This document shows, one piece after another, positions 1 to 9,202 of a stretch of DNA of 64,000 bases. The DNA lies in NCBI RefSeq assembly GCF_014639875.1, contig NZ_BMGD01000002.1:1-64000 (forward strand), written 5' to 3'. The position numbers and the translations under genes were made by a program. Within the stretch, counting starts at the first letter, position 1. Each line of letters begins with the position of its first letter. The notes below the pieces were generated by a model. It searched no databases and was not told the origin of the DNA. It was given only the letters and a program-made list of their open reading frames with translations. This DNA comes from Blastomonas aquatica (GTDB lineage: Bacteria; Pseudomonadota; Alphaproteobacteria; Sphingomonadales; Sphingomonadaceae).

Positions 1-158
1 ACTGGCGACCCGCTCAAATCCAGCGTCAGGCTGCCTGAACCGCGGTACTCACCGCAGGCTTACGGTCGACGCTTGTTGAGTTTGCCTTCAGTATGCCCTG
101 GCACCAGATGGGCGCCAAGGCATCCCTGACATTTCACTTCCACCGATTGGGACGACGT

Positions 159-2333
159 TCACGTTAACAATATCGGGGCACCCCATGCCATCGCGTTGCC
201 GATCTGGGCGTCCTGATGCGCAAGTCGGTCGTGGATCGCCAGTCCGGGTCCCAGCCGGGTGACGAGGTCGGCCCGGAGCGCCGCGGGATCGCGCATCCCG
301 GCGACCGTTCGCGCATAGGCTTCCGGAGTGGGCGCTACGGACAGCTCAAACGCGAACTTCGCGCCGAACGCCAAGGCGGCAAACATCCCCACCGGCCATA
401 AATGTGCCGCCACTTGTTGCGCCGGGCATGTCAGCTCTTGGCCGATCCCAATGCGCGCCATGCCGCCCCGCATTTGTGCCGTCGCCCCACTACAGACGTT
501 GAGCACCAGCAGTCGCCGGCCCTCACCCGCAGGCACCATCCCGCGCAGCCGATCCGCCGTCACGATTGCCTCGCCGATCACCAAGCCTGAACGTTCGATG
601 CGGTGCGGGGAATGCTCACCGTGGCCAATGATCCACAGCAGGTCGGCAATCGGATCAGTATAGAAACGCTCGAATGCGGCAAGGTCGCCGCCTTGGACAT
701 CGATTGTCCAGCCAGCGAGAGCGGCGACGCGCTCCAGCGCCTCCACCTCGAAACCCTCGTGCATTGTCCCGCCCTGCCAGACTGCCAAGCGATTGATCGG
801 CCGAACAGGAAGCGGCTGCCTCAGGCTGACTTCTTCGGCCGCGACGATGCCGCCTTCGGTTGCAAGCAACGCGAGAACCGGAGCGGGCAATGAAGGGACG
901 GTCACCACCGAACGGATCAGCTGGCCCGGCGGAAGCGCGGCGGCCAAGCGAGACGGCTCGAAGTGCGCGCGCGCCGCGGCCTCGAATTCTGGACCGGCCG
1001 CCTCGTCAGGTTGCCCCATCCGGCGATAATCGATGTCGGGTCTGTCGTCGCCGCCAGCCGTGGCACGGTGGTATTCGCGCTGCGCGAGCGAGCCAGCCGC
1101 CAGCACCGCGTCGAAGGTGCTCGGACCCTCTCCGCGCGGCAACGCCAGCCGTCCACCGTGCCAAAGGTAGGCTACGCCATTCATGTGGCCGGATGCGACG
1201 AATAGTACATTGACGTCGCAGGTCCGCTCGCCCTCCTTTACATACCAAGCACCTAGGACGTCGAGGACGTCTTCAACTTCTCCATGCTCAGTGAGAAACC
1301 AGATCAGCGGGTGGATAATTGAGACCCGACTCTCCAGAGCCTGCAGCGCGACCGTCTCGTCATCGCCCGACTGCTCGCGGTATGAGCGCGCCAGTTGGAC
1401 CGCCGAAGCCAGAATGCGATTACGCCTGTCTCGCCAATCCTCGATGGTTTTGAGAGACACCGCTAGGACCTGCAACTCCATGTGTTCGATAAGGATGTGC
1501 GACCAACGACTGAGCATTTCATCGGCCCAATCCTGGGGATCGCGGCCCGTGAAGCGATGGGCCGGGCTCATCATGACGATGCCGATCTGCGCGCGGTTTG
1601 CGTCAGGCAGGGCGCCTGACCACAGTCGGAGCAGATACTTTACCCACGCCTCCGCCTGCGGTTCGTCTGCGTTGCTCGCCCAATTAGCTAGGCAGGTCAG
1701 TGCCTCTAGGGACTGCCCCACGTTGACTCCCATACGGAACATCTTCTCCGTTAGATCCCAGCACATCGGTGTGACACTTCGCGCGACGTCATCGACCCCA
1801 CCGAACTTTCGCGCGAGCATTACAAAGGCTGCGGTCCAGCGCGGCAGGTTGGCGAACGCTAGATCCCTGAACTCTGGCGCTGCCTGCGATTCCGGGGCGA
1901 AGAACGAGTAGTTCGTGTCGAAGACGCGATCGTCGCGGTCGATGTTCCGGGCCAGAGACCACAATGCCCACCCATGGCACTGTCCGTTCAGGCCCCAGAC
2001 CAGGCATAGCTCCATCGGCTTCAGGGCAAAGAGCAGGCGGTACTCGTCGACGGTGTCGGCCTCGTATCCGACCGCCCCGTCCTCGACCATTGCGCCGATG
2101 TCGTCGCCGACGGCGTCGCAGTACTCGAGGAACTCCCGCTGCCCCGCAAGGGCGAACCGACTCTGAAGCTGGATGAGCATGATCGCCATCGCCTTCGAGG
2201 CAGGATCCGCCCAGTCGAACGGTCCGTCCCAGAGCATCAGGTCGGGATAAGCCGAGCTAGTGCGCGGGAAGCGATCCCTGATGATCACCATCACGCCCTC
2301 GACCAACTGACCATCATTTGATTCCCCATTCAT
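159..2333 (-). CDS. CHAT-domain cysteine protease-like protein
   Basis: A 724-residue cytoplasmic protein whose last ~190 residues form a CHAT (caspase HetF-associated with TPRs) domain. The predicted catalytic His lies in LLWIIGHGEH (about residue 571) and the Cys in VLNVCSG (about 614). The N-terminal ~380 residues are helical and not recognised; they probably act as a sensor. The start at 2333 (MNGESND) is preferred because the 38 residues upstream of it are Arg/Ser/Cys-rich and unlike the rest of the protein. CHAT proteases are clan CD peptidases that in bacteria often act as effectors of immune or cell-suicide modules. No signal peptide or membrane segment is seen. The gene sits alone on the minus strand beside an IS630 element, so its partner, if any, may be the small ORF upstream or may have been lost. 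The CHAT call is strong; the function is inferred. Confidence 0.8.
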   Translation of the reverse strand: MNGESNDGQLVEGVMVIIRDRFPRTSSAYPDLMLWDGPFDWADPASKAMAIMLIQLQSRFALAGQREFLEYCDAVGDDIGAMVEDGAVGYEADTVDEYRLLFALKPMELCLVWGLNGQCHGWALWSLARNIDRDDRVFDTNYSFFAPESQAAPEFRDLAFANLPRWTAAFVMLARKFGGVDDVARSVTPMCWDLTEKMFRMGVNVGQSLEALTCLANWASNADEPQAEAWVKYLLRLWSGALPDANRAQIGIVMMSPAHRFTGRDPQDWADEMLSRWSHILIEHMELQVLAVSLKTIEDWRDRRNRILASAVQLARSYREQSGDDETVALQALESRVSIIHPLIWFLTEHGEVEDVLDVLGAWYVKEGERTCDVNVLFVASGHMNGVAYLWHGGRLALPRGEGPSTFDAVLAAGSLAQREYHRATAGGDDRPDIDYRRMGQPDEAAGPEFEAAARAHFEPSRLAAALPPGQLIRSVVTVPSLPAPVLALLATEGGIVAAEEVSLRQPLPVRPINRLAVWQGGTMHEGFEVEALERVAALAGWTIDVQGGDLAAFERFYTDPIADLLWIIGHGEHSPHRIERSGLVIGEAIVTADRLRGMVPAGEGRRLLVLNVCSGATAQMRGGMARIGIGQELTCPAQQVAAHLWPVGMFAALAFGAKFAFELSVAPTPEAYARTVAGMRDPAALRADLVTRLGPGLAIHDRLAHQDAQIGNAMAWGAPILLT

Positions 2334-2466
2334 TGCACAATGCACCCCCCGACTACACCTATACAGCGACCTTGTTGACGGGTGTCGTGACGCACCTCCC
2401 AAGACGCGGAGATTTGCCACGAGGTCCCGCCTCCTGTAATAGCCCATCGTGAATGCAGCCCCAGCC

Positions 2467-2742
2467 TCATTCGCGAGTGGCTTTACACTCAGCTTCGCGG
2501 GAGGGACCTAGGGCATCGACTTGTCGCATAACTGCTGCGATCAGCCGGATGTCCAGCTCGTCAGCCGCGGGCCTCAGATCGACGACTGCCGGCCCGCCCG
2601 GATCTGGTGTGGCGCCCCACCTCGCGACCAACTCGTCGAGGCCCCACTTTGGAACGCTCCTTCCCGATGAGATAACATATTCGCGTGAAGAGCGCGGACG
2701 CGCCTTGCCCCCTCTCCAGTGCGGAGCATGAACCCCTTGCAA
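2467..2742 (-). CDS. Small hypothetical protein, possibly 5'-truncated
   Basis: A 91-codon reading frame upstream of the CHAT gene and in the same direction. Its middle (KWGLDELVARWG, then AVVDLRPAADELDIRLIAAVM) looks like a folded helical protein rather than noise. The only in-frame start is a TTG at 2742, and the left end of the IS630 element lies about 15 bp further upstream. The open frame runs back into the element, so the original 5' end may have been cut off by the insertion. No family was recognised. It could be a sensor or adaptor partner of the CHAT protein, or simply a remnant. Confidence 0.3.
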   Translation of the reverse strand: MQGVHAPHWRGGKARPRSSREYVISSGRSVPKWGLDELVARWGATPDPGGPAVVDLRPAADELDIRLIAAVMRQVDALGPSREAECKATRE

Positions 2743-2844
2743 TAAATGCAGGCTAATACCAAGGCGCGCTGAGGCTGACTCACGCGAGGGATTTCCAACC
2801 GGCTGAAATTATGATTCGTTGCGGCAGGCATATGGAGGCTTGCA

Positions 2845-3905
2845 ATGGCGGCAGCGATTGGGGTTCGGACCGATCACACATCATCGGATTTGCGGGGATT
2901 TGCCCGACGATGCAGTGACCCGGGTCAGGTTCGCCGGCTACTGGCGCTGGCGTTGATCGTTGACGGCGGAAGTCGGAGTGATGCGGCCAAGTTTGCCGGT
3001 GTCACCCTGCAGATTGTGCGCGACTGGGTGTTGCGGTTCAACGAGGGCGGTCCTGATGCCCTGGCAACACGCAAGGCACCGGGACGAGCTTCGATCCTGA
3101 ATGATGAGCAACGCGCCCGGCTGGCGGAGCAGATCGAGGCTGGGCCGATCCCTGCTGCCCATGGCGTTGTGCGCTGGCGGCTTGCTGATCTGGCGCAGTG
3201 GGTCTGGGATGAGTTCGCGCTTTCCGTGACCCGCCATACCTTGGGACGCGAGCTTCGCGCGATGGGATATCGGAAACTCTCCGCGCGCCCACGGCATCAC
3301 GGGCAAAAGCCCGATGACATTGTCGAATTTAAAAAAACTTCGCCTCCCGTCTGGCGCAGATCAGGCGAACGCTCCCGAGAGGAACGCCCATAGAGCTTTG
3401 GTGGCAGGACGAAGCGCGCATCGGCCAGCAAACCAAGCTCACCCGGCGTTGGGCCAGACGCGGCACCCGCCCGTCAGCGCCCAAGGATCAGCGACGCGCC
3501 TCCGCATGGCTGTTTGGTGCGATATGCCCCGCTGAAGGGAAGGCCGCCGGCATCGTCATGCCCAAATGCAACAGCGAGGCGATGAGCATGCATCTGGAGG
3601 AAATCGCCTTCCACATCGCGCCAGGTGCGCATGCGGTGCTGCTGCTCGATCAGGCCGGATGGCATGGCTCGGCCGAGCTGGTCATACCTTCCAATATCAC
3701 CCTCATGCCTCTGCCGCCCAGATGTCCAGAACTCAATCCGGTGGAGAATGTGTGGCAGTTCATGCGCGACAACTGGTTGTCGAACCGCATCTACCAATCA
3801 TACGACGACATCATCGACCACTGCTGCTTCGCATGGAACAAACTCGTCGATCAGCCATGGCGAATTATGTCTATCGGCCTACGCAGGTGGGCTCATGGGT
3901 CATGA
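2845..3905 (+). CDS. IS630-family transposase (orfA/orfB, frameshifted)
   Basis: DDE transposase in two frames. The first part (2845-3393) has the N-terminal helix-turn-helix region (AAKFAGVTLQIVRDWVLRF). The second part supplies the catalytic residues: Asp in WWQDEARIG, Asp in LLLDQAGWH and Glu in PELNPVENVW. The frames meet at a run of seven A after TTT (3331-3337), a classic slippery site. Reading continues in the -1 frame to the stop at 3905, giving a product of about 350 residues, normal for IS630. The intact catalytic triad and the conserved slippery run favour programmed -1 frameshifting over a damaging mutation. Confidence 0.85.
3328..3342 (+). promoter_or_regulatory. Programmed -1 frameshift site
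   Basis: TTTAAAAAAACTT, where the transposase passes from its first frame to the -1 frame. Heptameric A runs like this drive ribosomal or transcriptional slippage in many IS630 elements. No downstream pseudoknot was assessed. Confidence 0.6.
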
Positions 3906-3924
3906 TCAATGCGCGTTGGTATAA

Positions 3925-4326
3925 CAAGCCAGGTCAAACCTTTTCGATCCACGATTGCGGCGATCGTTGTCTAGGATGAGATGGTGCTTCGGTCGCCAAA
4001 GTCTAGGGTGCTGACTAGGCCATGACTGGCCGATAGTGGAATGTCCGGTTCAGAGCCTCGTCGTCGAGTTAGCCGACATTCACACGGCGCCGACCCCCGA
4101 CCACAACCCGTCGTTCTGCTCAGCCTGCACGCTCGACAGCCGACGACAAAATTGTCGATCAGCCGCCCCAAACGGGACTGTCAGCAAAGAGCACAAATGC
4201 CGCCGATCTTGGCAGTCTAGCCTAACTGAACCCAATAGGTGACGGTTGTTCCCCCGCCGCCCGCGAGCCAGCTACCGCCATAGGTGGGAAGCGGTCATCC
4301 ATTGCTTGTTGGCCTTCTGGTTGTAT
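3925..4326. other. Intergenic, no supported gene
   Basis: About 400 bp between the IS630 copy and the 3' end of the PIN-like gene. The short open frames here have biased, non-protein-like composition. No RNA gene or terminator with a T-run was recognised. Confidence 0.5.
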
Positions 4327-6252
4327 CTAAAGCTGTGGACCATCTACTGGATTCCAGGCAATAAACTCCAAATCATTTACTTTTCTTGTATCCTCAAATT
4401 CTGGCGCGAGATGGATTTGGGCGGCTGGGATGGCAAATTGCTGCGAGATCATGTTGCGAAGCGCCGAGTAGCGGATCTTGGGCGGGAGCAATCGCTGATC
4501 TTCATTGTTTGCGTTGAACGGAGCGGTCACATCCGTCTCGCCCAACCGGACGGCCACAATCGCTTCCTCTACGTCAAACTTGACCTCGAACGCCCGAACG
4601 ACTGGTGCAGGCGCCGGTAGCACCAGTAGCCTGGCGTGGGCCTGTGCCAACTCTGTGCGGATGAAATTGACAGCTGGCGCTAGCCGCATCGACTGTTGGT
4701 GCCGGAACAGCGGGTCGATTTGTCCTGTTTTGGGAACCTCGCGTAGGTTCCCTTGGCGTCCAAAATAGAGCTCGAAGTAGGCACCCGCGTAGACTGCATT
4801 GGCGACGGCATCAGAGCACGCTTCGAGACGCGATTCCAAGCCCTCCAGGGCGCGCATCGCATCACTCGAGGTGCCGACCGCGGCTTGGTAGAGATTCCTG
4901 CCGAAGATGAAGGCCTGCAACAGGCTGACACCGGGCACGACGAGCAAGGCAAGCCCCTGTTTGACGGCCGGATTCTGTCGATACCAGCTGTGGCTTTTTA
5001 GGCCTTTGATCACCGCTTCGAACTCCTCGAGGCCAGCAGGATCGCTCGTATAGTCAAAGTCACAGCGCGCCGTGTTTGGTAGATTGACGAAGAAAGCCTG
5101 CAAATCGTTTGGCTGCACTTCTTCTTGGGGGTTCTGGTATGGGCCCTCATCCGTCTCGTCGCCTTGCTCATCGGCCGACTCGTCACACTCGACTTCTTCC
5201 TCCCTCAGCTTAGGCTCAGTTTTGCCCTCTTCGTTTGATTGCTCCTCGCTCACCTCGGCTTGGACCGCACGAGCCAGCTCGACGAACTTGAAGCCGGCGA
5301 CTGGGTCGAGATTGGCAATCATTGCCAGTTGCCGGATGCTCAAGATATATAGGGCCGGAACCTGCGTTCGCGTCTTTAGTTCGTGGCAGAGTATAGGCTG
5401 GGCCACGCCGAGACACTCCGGGTCATCACTCCTGTTGGGTTTTGTGTGGCCATCGAGGTCAATGATCTTCGCTGGATAATAAATCCAGTCGGTCTTACCA
5501 TCATGCGTTAGCAAGATAATCGCCCCGGGTTTCGGTTCAATGGCGTTTACGAACGTCAGGATCTCGTCCCAGATCGCCAAATCGCCAAAGCGGTTCGCCC
5601 CGTTTTTGGCGGGCAGCCCCGCGGCGACATTGTCCTCTTCGTTCTTCTTACCCTTGTTGATATCCTTAAACCCTGGAGCGATGCGTAATTCTGCCCGCGC
5701 CTCATAGCTGTCACGGAGCTGCGCCAGCCCGTCATGAATGTTGCCGGTCATTGCAAGAGCGTTGAACACCGGGATCAACTGAGCATGTAAGGTCTCGAGC
5801 TTATCGCCTTTGGTGATCGGTTCTATGAGCTTTGAAAGGGCATCGCGCGCGGTCGACACTTTGGCGAGATATGTAGCGCGGTCCGTAAATCCCTTCTGGC
5901 TCGCCCAGGCGTCATCGGCGACCAACGGCGCCTGTTGCTCGAACGTCTCCAGCGCCTTGGTCAGCGTTTTGAACTGTTGGCCGAAGGGATAAAGAGCTTT
6001 CTGGTCGTTGCGGTGCGCGGAAAACTCGTGGAGTACCCGCCGCGGGATATGAATACGGCCTTTCTGGGGGCCATCTTTCAGCCAGTCGCAAAGATCGGTG
6101 CGAGCTCCCAGATGCAGACCATATGTCCACATCAGAATGTTCGTATCTAGGAAGATGCGCGTTGTCGGCTCGTTAAGCGCGCTGGCTACTTCTTGATTGT
6201 ATGCCCGACGATCGAGCGGCTCAATAATTAGGGGATCAAAAGCAACCGGCAT
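4327..6252 (-). CDS. PIN-like domain nuclease (DUF4935/PIN_8 type)
   Basis: A 641-residue protein with an N-terminal PIN-like domain (about residues 25-270). Acidic metal-ligand positions are visible in RIFLDTNILMW, RVLHEFSAH and NRFGDLAIWDEI, the arrangement typical of the PIN_8/DUF4935 group. PIN domains are Mg2+-dependent RNases, often toxins or defence effectors. The C-terminal ~370 residues are not recognised and include a very acidic segment (about 350-395, rich in Glu and Asp) followed by a helical domain. The ATG at 6252 is preferred over the TTG just upstream because GGGAAG sits six bases before it. It is a single-gene unit with no evident antitoxin neighbour, which argues for a regulated or abortive-infection effector. 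RNase activity is inferred. Confidence 0.72.
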   Translation of the reverse strand: MPVAFDPLIIEPLDRRAYNQEVASALNEPTTRIFLDTNILMWTYGLHLGARTDLCDWLKDGPQKGRIHIPRRVLHEFSAHRNDQKALYPFGQQFKTLTKALETFEQQAPLVADDAWASQKGFTDRATYLAKVSTARDALSKLIEPITKGDKLETLHAQLIPVFNALAMTGNIHDGLAQLRDSYEARAELRIAPGFKDINKGKKNEEDNVAAGLPAKNGANRFGDLAIWDEILTFVNAIEPKPGAIILLTHDGKTDWIYYPAKIIDLDGHTKPNRSDDPECLGVAQPILCHELKTRTQVPALYILSIRQLAMIANLDPVAGFKFVELARAVQAEVSEEQSNEEGKTEPKLREEEVECDESADEQGDETDEGPYQNPQEEVQPNDLQAFFVNLPNTARCDFDYTSDPAGLEEFEAVIKGLKSHSWYRQNPAVKQGLALLVVPGVSLLQAFIFGRNLYQAAVGTSSDAMRALEGLESRLEACSDAVANAVYAGAYFELYFGRQGNLREVPKTGQIDPLFRHQQSMRLAPAVNFIRTELAQAHARLLVLPAPAPVVRAFEVKFDVEEAIVAVRLGETDVTAPFNANNEDQRLLPPKIRYSALRNMISQQFAIPAAQIHLAPEFEDTRKVNDLEFIAWNPVDGPQL

Positions 6253-6255
6253 CAA

Positions 6256-6850
6256 ATCTTCCCATATTGTAATGCGACTTCTTCTAGTGTCGCTACTGCA
6301 AGGCTAGCTGCCCGGCAACTGTTTAACCTTTGGATGGCCGGTCCCGGCGTGAGCGGACCCTCCGCTGCTGCACGGGAACGGCTCAAGTTGGGTCGTCTTC
6401 TGCCGGACGGTCATGGGCCATCGCTCCGCACCCGGGGCTTGAAAGTCGAGTTTTGTCGGGAACGGGTAATTAGCGTTCGGCCTATCGCCTTGCTAAGCTG
6501 GCTACAATTGAGCAGTAGAGACTGGCCCATCCACATACAGCGGAGCATCAGGCCTGACGTCGGATATGGTCGCTGATCCGATAACTTTTGATCACTCCTC
6601 GTAGGCCCGCGGGCTTTTGGGTCTTTTACTCATTTCTCATTCTTTTCGACTTTTGGCCGAAGGGATGAAACATGGGGGGTGGCGTCAGCCAACAGCGCGG
6701 CTACACCAAGTGCGAGGTGGGTTCACGAGTTCCAAATCACAGACAGAGCAAGAAAGGCGCCGACGCCTAAAGTGATGGCCTTCCCCGGTGCCGTTAGCTC
6801 GCTAAATTGATGTGCTCTACGTAGTCAAGAAAACGACGATCATACGGGAG
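6256..6850. other. Intergenic, no supported gene
   Basis: About 595 bp between two minus-strand genes. No open frame with protein-like composition, no convincing terminator and no mobile-element end were seen. It separates the PIN gene from the Z1/MORC locus. Confidence 0.5.
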
Positions 6851-7576
6851 TCAGCCGCACTTTTCTGGTCCAAACACATAGAGACCCCACGGCAAATCAT
6901 TTGAACCTGCATCTTTGGAAGCAATCGACCAACCTTCATGGCGAAGCTCGCGCACAGCTGCCGGCCAAGTGCTGCTGTTTCCAGCGACATAGCGCAGCTC
7001 TTCTGCCGTAATGCGCTTGCCCGGGGCCCGCTTGAGATAGGCAAGCACTGCCGACTTCACATCTGCCGACTGATCACGGATCGTAACCGCCTGCTCCCAA
7101 CGACCGATAGCGTCGAAATCACAGGTGTCTTCAATCAGCAGATATTCCTCAGCCGCCATTTTGCTGACCTGTTCGATGCCGCGGTTTCGCTTTTCTGCGG
7201 CGGCTGCGTCGGCACGGATGTCGCGAACCGCTAAGCCTGAAATGATCGGCCATCCATGATCAGCGCGCAGCTCTCGAATGCGGCGAGGATAATCACCAAT
7301 GCCAGCGACGATCAGCAATTCATCAGTATGCACAATCTGCCCAACCTGATGCCGCAAATAGGCCAGCAATCGTGCGCGGCCCGATCCTGCACTCTCGGGC
7401 GAAAGAGAAGCGCCGATTGATGCCCCTAATGCTCTCAGATGGAGATTAACTTCGACGAGGCTGGAGACCTGTTCTCCAATAGTGCCGCTACGTAGCCGTT
7501 CCGGGAGGTCGTGCAGAAGATCGACCAATTTCAGCCGCAATACTTCCGGGTTGCCTGTTTGCGATCGACGAGCCAT
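6851..7576 (-). CDS. Tandem winged-helix DNA-binding protein of the Z1/MORC locus
   Basis: A 241-residue protein with two copies of the same ~45-residue winged-helix unit. The first (RLLAYLRHQVGQIVHTDEL, then the core YPRRIRELRADHGWPI) is near residues 110-160. The second (VKSAVLAYLKRAPGKRITAE, then the core WPAAVRELRHEGWSI) is near 190-235. Units of this kind accompany many restriction systems as DNA-binding or control domains. The ATG at 7576 is chosen because upstream sequence in this frame overlaps the opposing ATPase gene and is not protein-like. It is divergent from the ATPase gene across 114 bp, which suits a regulator of the operon. It could instead be a DNA-recognition subunit. No nuclease motif is visible. 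Confidence 0.65.
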   Translation of the reverse strand: MARRSQTGNPEVLRLKLVDLLHDLPERLRSGTIGEQVSSLVEVNLHLRALGASIGASLSPESAGSGRARLLAYLRHQVGQIVHTDELLIVAGIGDYPRRIRELRADHGWPIISGLAVRDIRADAAAAEKRNRGIEQVSKMAAEEYLLIEDTCDFDAIGRWEQAVTIRDQSADVKSAVLAYLKRAPGKRITAEELRYVAGNSSTWPAAVRELRHEGWSIASKDAGSNDLPWGLYVFGPEKCG

Positions 7577-7690
7577 AGATTCCCTATCTAGAAAATCGAT
7601 CGATCTCAATGTGCTCGATCTGATTGTGCAAGATGCAGCAGAGCTATAGCGAATAGTTTGAAGCCGCAAGCCGGGGCAGAGGGGGAGAAC
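7577..7690. promoter_or_regulatory. Divergent promoter region of the Z1/MORC locus
   Basis: A 114-bp spacer between the winged-helix gene (-) and the ATPase gene (+). It contains the palindrome ATCGATCGAT (7595-7604) and a nearby CTCGATCTGAT (7614-7624), plausible operator elements. No clear -35/-10 pair could be assigned. Confidence 0.35.
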
Positions 7691-9202
7691 ATGCTGGAGC
7701 CGTTGGCAACAGTGGATCACATGCTGTTGCGGCCGGAAGGCAAGGGCACGATTCGGGCGCTTTCCCGTATCGGATATGAGTTGCCCGCAGCGATCGCCGA
7801 CATCATTGACAACTCGATCGATGCTGAAGCGACGCGTGTCGAAGTCACGTTCCTGCGCAACGATCATGAAATCACCGCAGTCACGATTGCCGATGATGGG
7901 CGCGGCATGGATATGGCCGCCCTTAGGACCGGTATGCAATTTGCTGGCCGAACCGATCACGATGCAGGCGACCTCGGCACGTACGGTATGGGGCTTAAGT
8001 CAGCGTCATTCAGCCAATCCAAGACCATGACGGTGATCAGCCGGCAAAGCGGCAATGTGGTTGCAAGCCGGTGGTCTGTTGAGGCCATCGACAATGATTG
8101 GCGCTGCGAAGTGCTCGATCCCGTTAAGGCGGGTAACGTGTTCGATGAGCTGTGTCTGCGAGGCAAAGCGCCGTCGTGCGGCACGCTCGTCATTTGGGAG
8201 CGGCTTGATCGCCTGGTGGTTTCTCAGCAAGCTGATGCACTTGATGAGTATCTCAGCACCGCAATGCCACGATTGGAAGCGCATCTAGGTCTCACCTTCC
8301 ATCGCTTCCTCGAAAGCGGCGCGCTTTCGATTGCGATCGTTGTGCGCCACGAACGACGCGCATTGGCTCTTCCGCGTCCTGTGCGGCCGCATAACCCATT
8401 CCATTACCCAAACCCTGGTGCGAGCGGATGGCCTAAGGCGCTCGATTGTGAGTTCCCAGGTCTCGGCACACTCTCCCTCGATGCGCATATCTGGCCTGCT
8501 GGTTCATCCGCGGATGGATTCCTGCTCGGTAGTCGCAAAGGTGTCGAGCATCAGGGGTTCTACTTCTACCGCAACAATCGCCTGATCCAGGCTGGCGGAT
8601 GGAACGGAGTCGTTAAAGGCGATCAAGATCCCGAGCTGCTCCTCGCGCGTGTTGCTATCGAGCTTCCGCCTGCTGGCATCGACGTCAACGTCCAGAAATC
8701 GGCGCTCCAGGTAACCGCCTCGCAAGCGCAAGCTTTGCTCGCCGCCTCAGACGGTGAAGTCGATTTGGAAGATTTTCTTGAAGCAGCGCGTGCAGCAATT
8801 CGCGCATCGCGGAGGACCGCGAGGGGCCCTGGCACCGCGCCCGCGGTGCCAGGGCAAGGTGTCGCGATGCGGATTCGCCGAGCCGCGCACAAGCGAATCG
8901 CCGGAGCCAAACAGGCCGAAGAAATCGGCTTCGCATGGGGGGAACTGGACGATGGTCAGGTCTTCAATCTCGACCTGACAGATATGATGATCGTGCTGAA
9001 CCGTGAGTATCGCCAAGCGATTCTGGACGGTTCCTCTGCCTCTGCCGCGGACGCGCCGCTGGTGAAATTACTGCTGTTTCAGCTCTACAAGGACGACTTC
9101 GGGCGACAACGTTCGTCCCGCAAACTGCGCGAACATGTCGACCTCACCAACGCGTTGCTTTTTGAAATTATCAAAATCCGCCTGAAAGACCATGATGACT
9201 GA
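7691..9202 (+). CDS. GHKL ATPase, MORC/MutL-like
   Basis: A 503-residue GHKL-fold ATPase. The N-box is AAIADIIDNSIDAE (Asn41), the G1 box ADDGRGM (68-73) and the G2 box GTYGMGLKSAS (96-106). These are the hallmarks of MutL, Hsp90 and MORC ATPases, with the MORC-like DNSIDA signature. The ATG at 7691 follows AGGGGGAG at good spacing; a TTG 33 bp upstream is less likely. Iyer, Abhiman and Aravind (2008) described such ATPases beside Z1 helicases, REase-fold proteins and methylases as probable restriction systems. The likely role is an ATP-driven DNA clamp that recruits the helicase or nuclease. The stop overlaps the next start, so translation is coupled. Confidence 0.85.
   Translation: MLEPLATVDHMLLRPEGKGTIRALSRIGYELPAAIADIIDNSIDAEATRVEVTFLRNDHEITAVTIADDGRGMDMAALRTGMQFAGRTDHDAGDLGTYGMGLKSASFSQSKTMTVISRQSGNVVASRWSVEAIDNDWRCEVLDPVKAGNVFDELCLRGKAPSCGTLVIWERLDRLVVSQQADALDEYLSTAMPRLEAHLGLTFHRFLESGALSIAIVVRHERRALALPRPVRPHNPFHYPNPGASGWPKALDCEFPGLGTLSLDAHIWPAGSSADGFLLGSRKGVEHQGFYFYRNNRLIQAGGWNGVVKGDQDPELLLARVAIELPPAGIDVNVQKSALQVTASQAQALLAASDGEVDLEDFLEAARAAIRASRRTARGPGTAPAVPGQGVAMRIRRAAHKRIAGAKQAEEIGFAWGELDDGQVFNLDLTDMMIVLNREYRQAILDGSSASAADAPLVKLLLFQLYKDDFGRQRSSRKLREHVDLTNALLFEIIKIRLKDHDD

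Larger units (their letters stand above)
2757..3921 (+). mobile_element. IS630-family insertion sequence
   Basis: A 1165-bp element bounded by imperfect inverted ends: TACCAAGGCGCGCTGA on the left and, reading inward from the right, TACCAACGCGCATTGA. Both sides are flanked by TAA (2754-2756 and 3922-3924), consistent with IS630-type insertion at a TA-containing target. It holds one transposase gene in two overlapping frames. The ends match those of the short element at 56837-57099. Confidence 0.8.

Noticed and set aside
1-158. Left edge as a partial gene
   Set aside because: No protein-like frame runs off the edge; simply intergenic or 3' of an unseen gene.
1183-1911. 242-codon plus-strand frame inside the CHAT gene
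   Set aside because: Ser/Arg-rich antisense frame with no recognisable fold.
7577-7960. N-terminal extension of the winged-helix protein to 369 residues
   Set aside because: The extra part overlaps the opposing ATPase gene and is noise-like; conserved sequence begins after MARRSQ.
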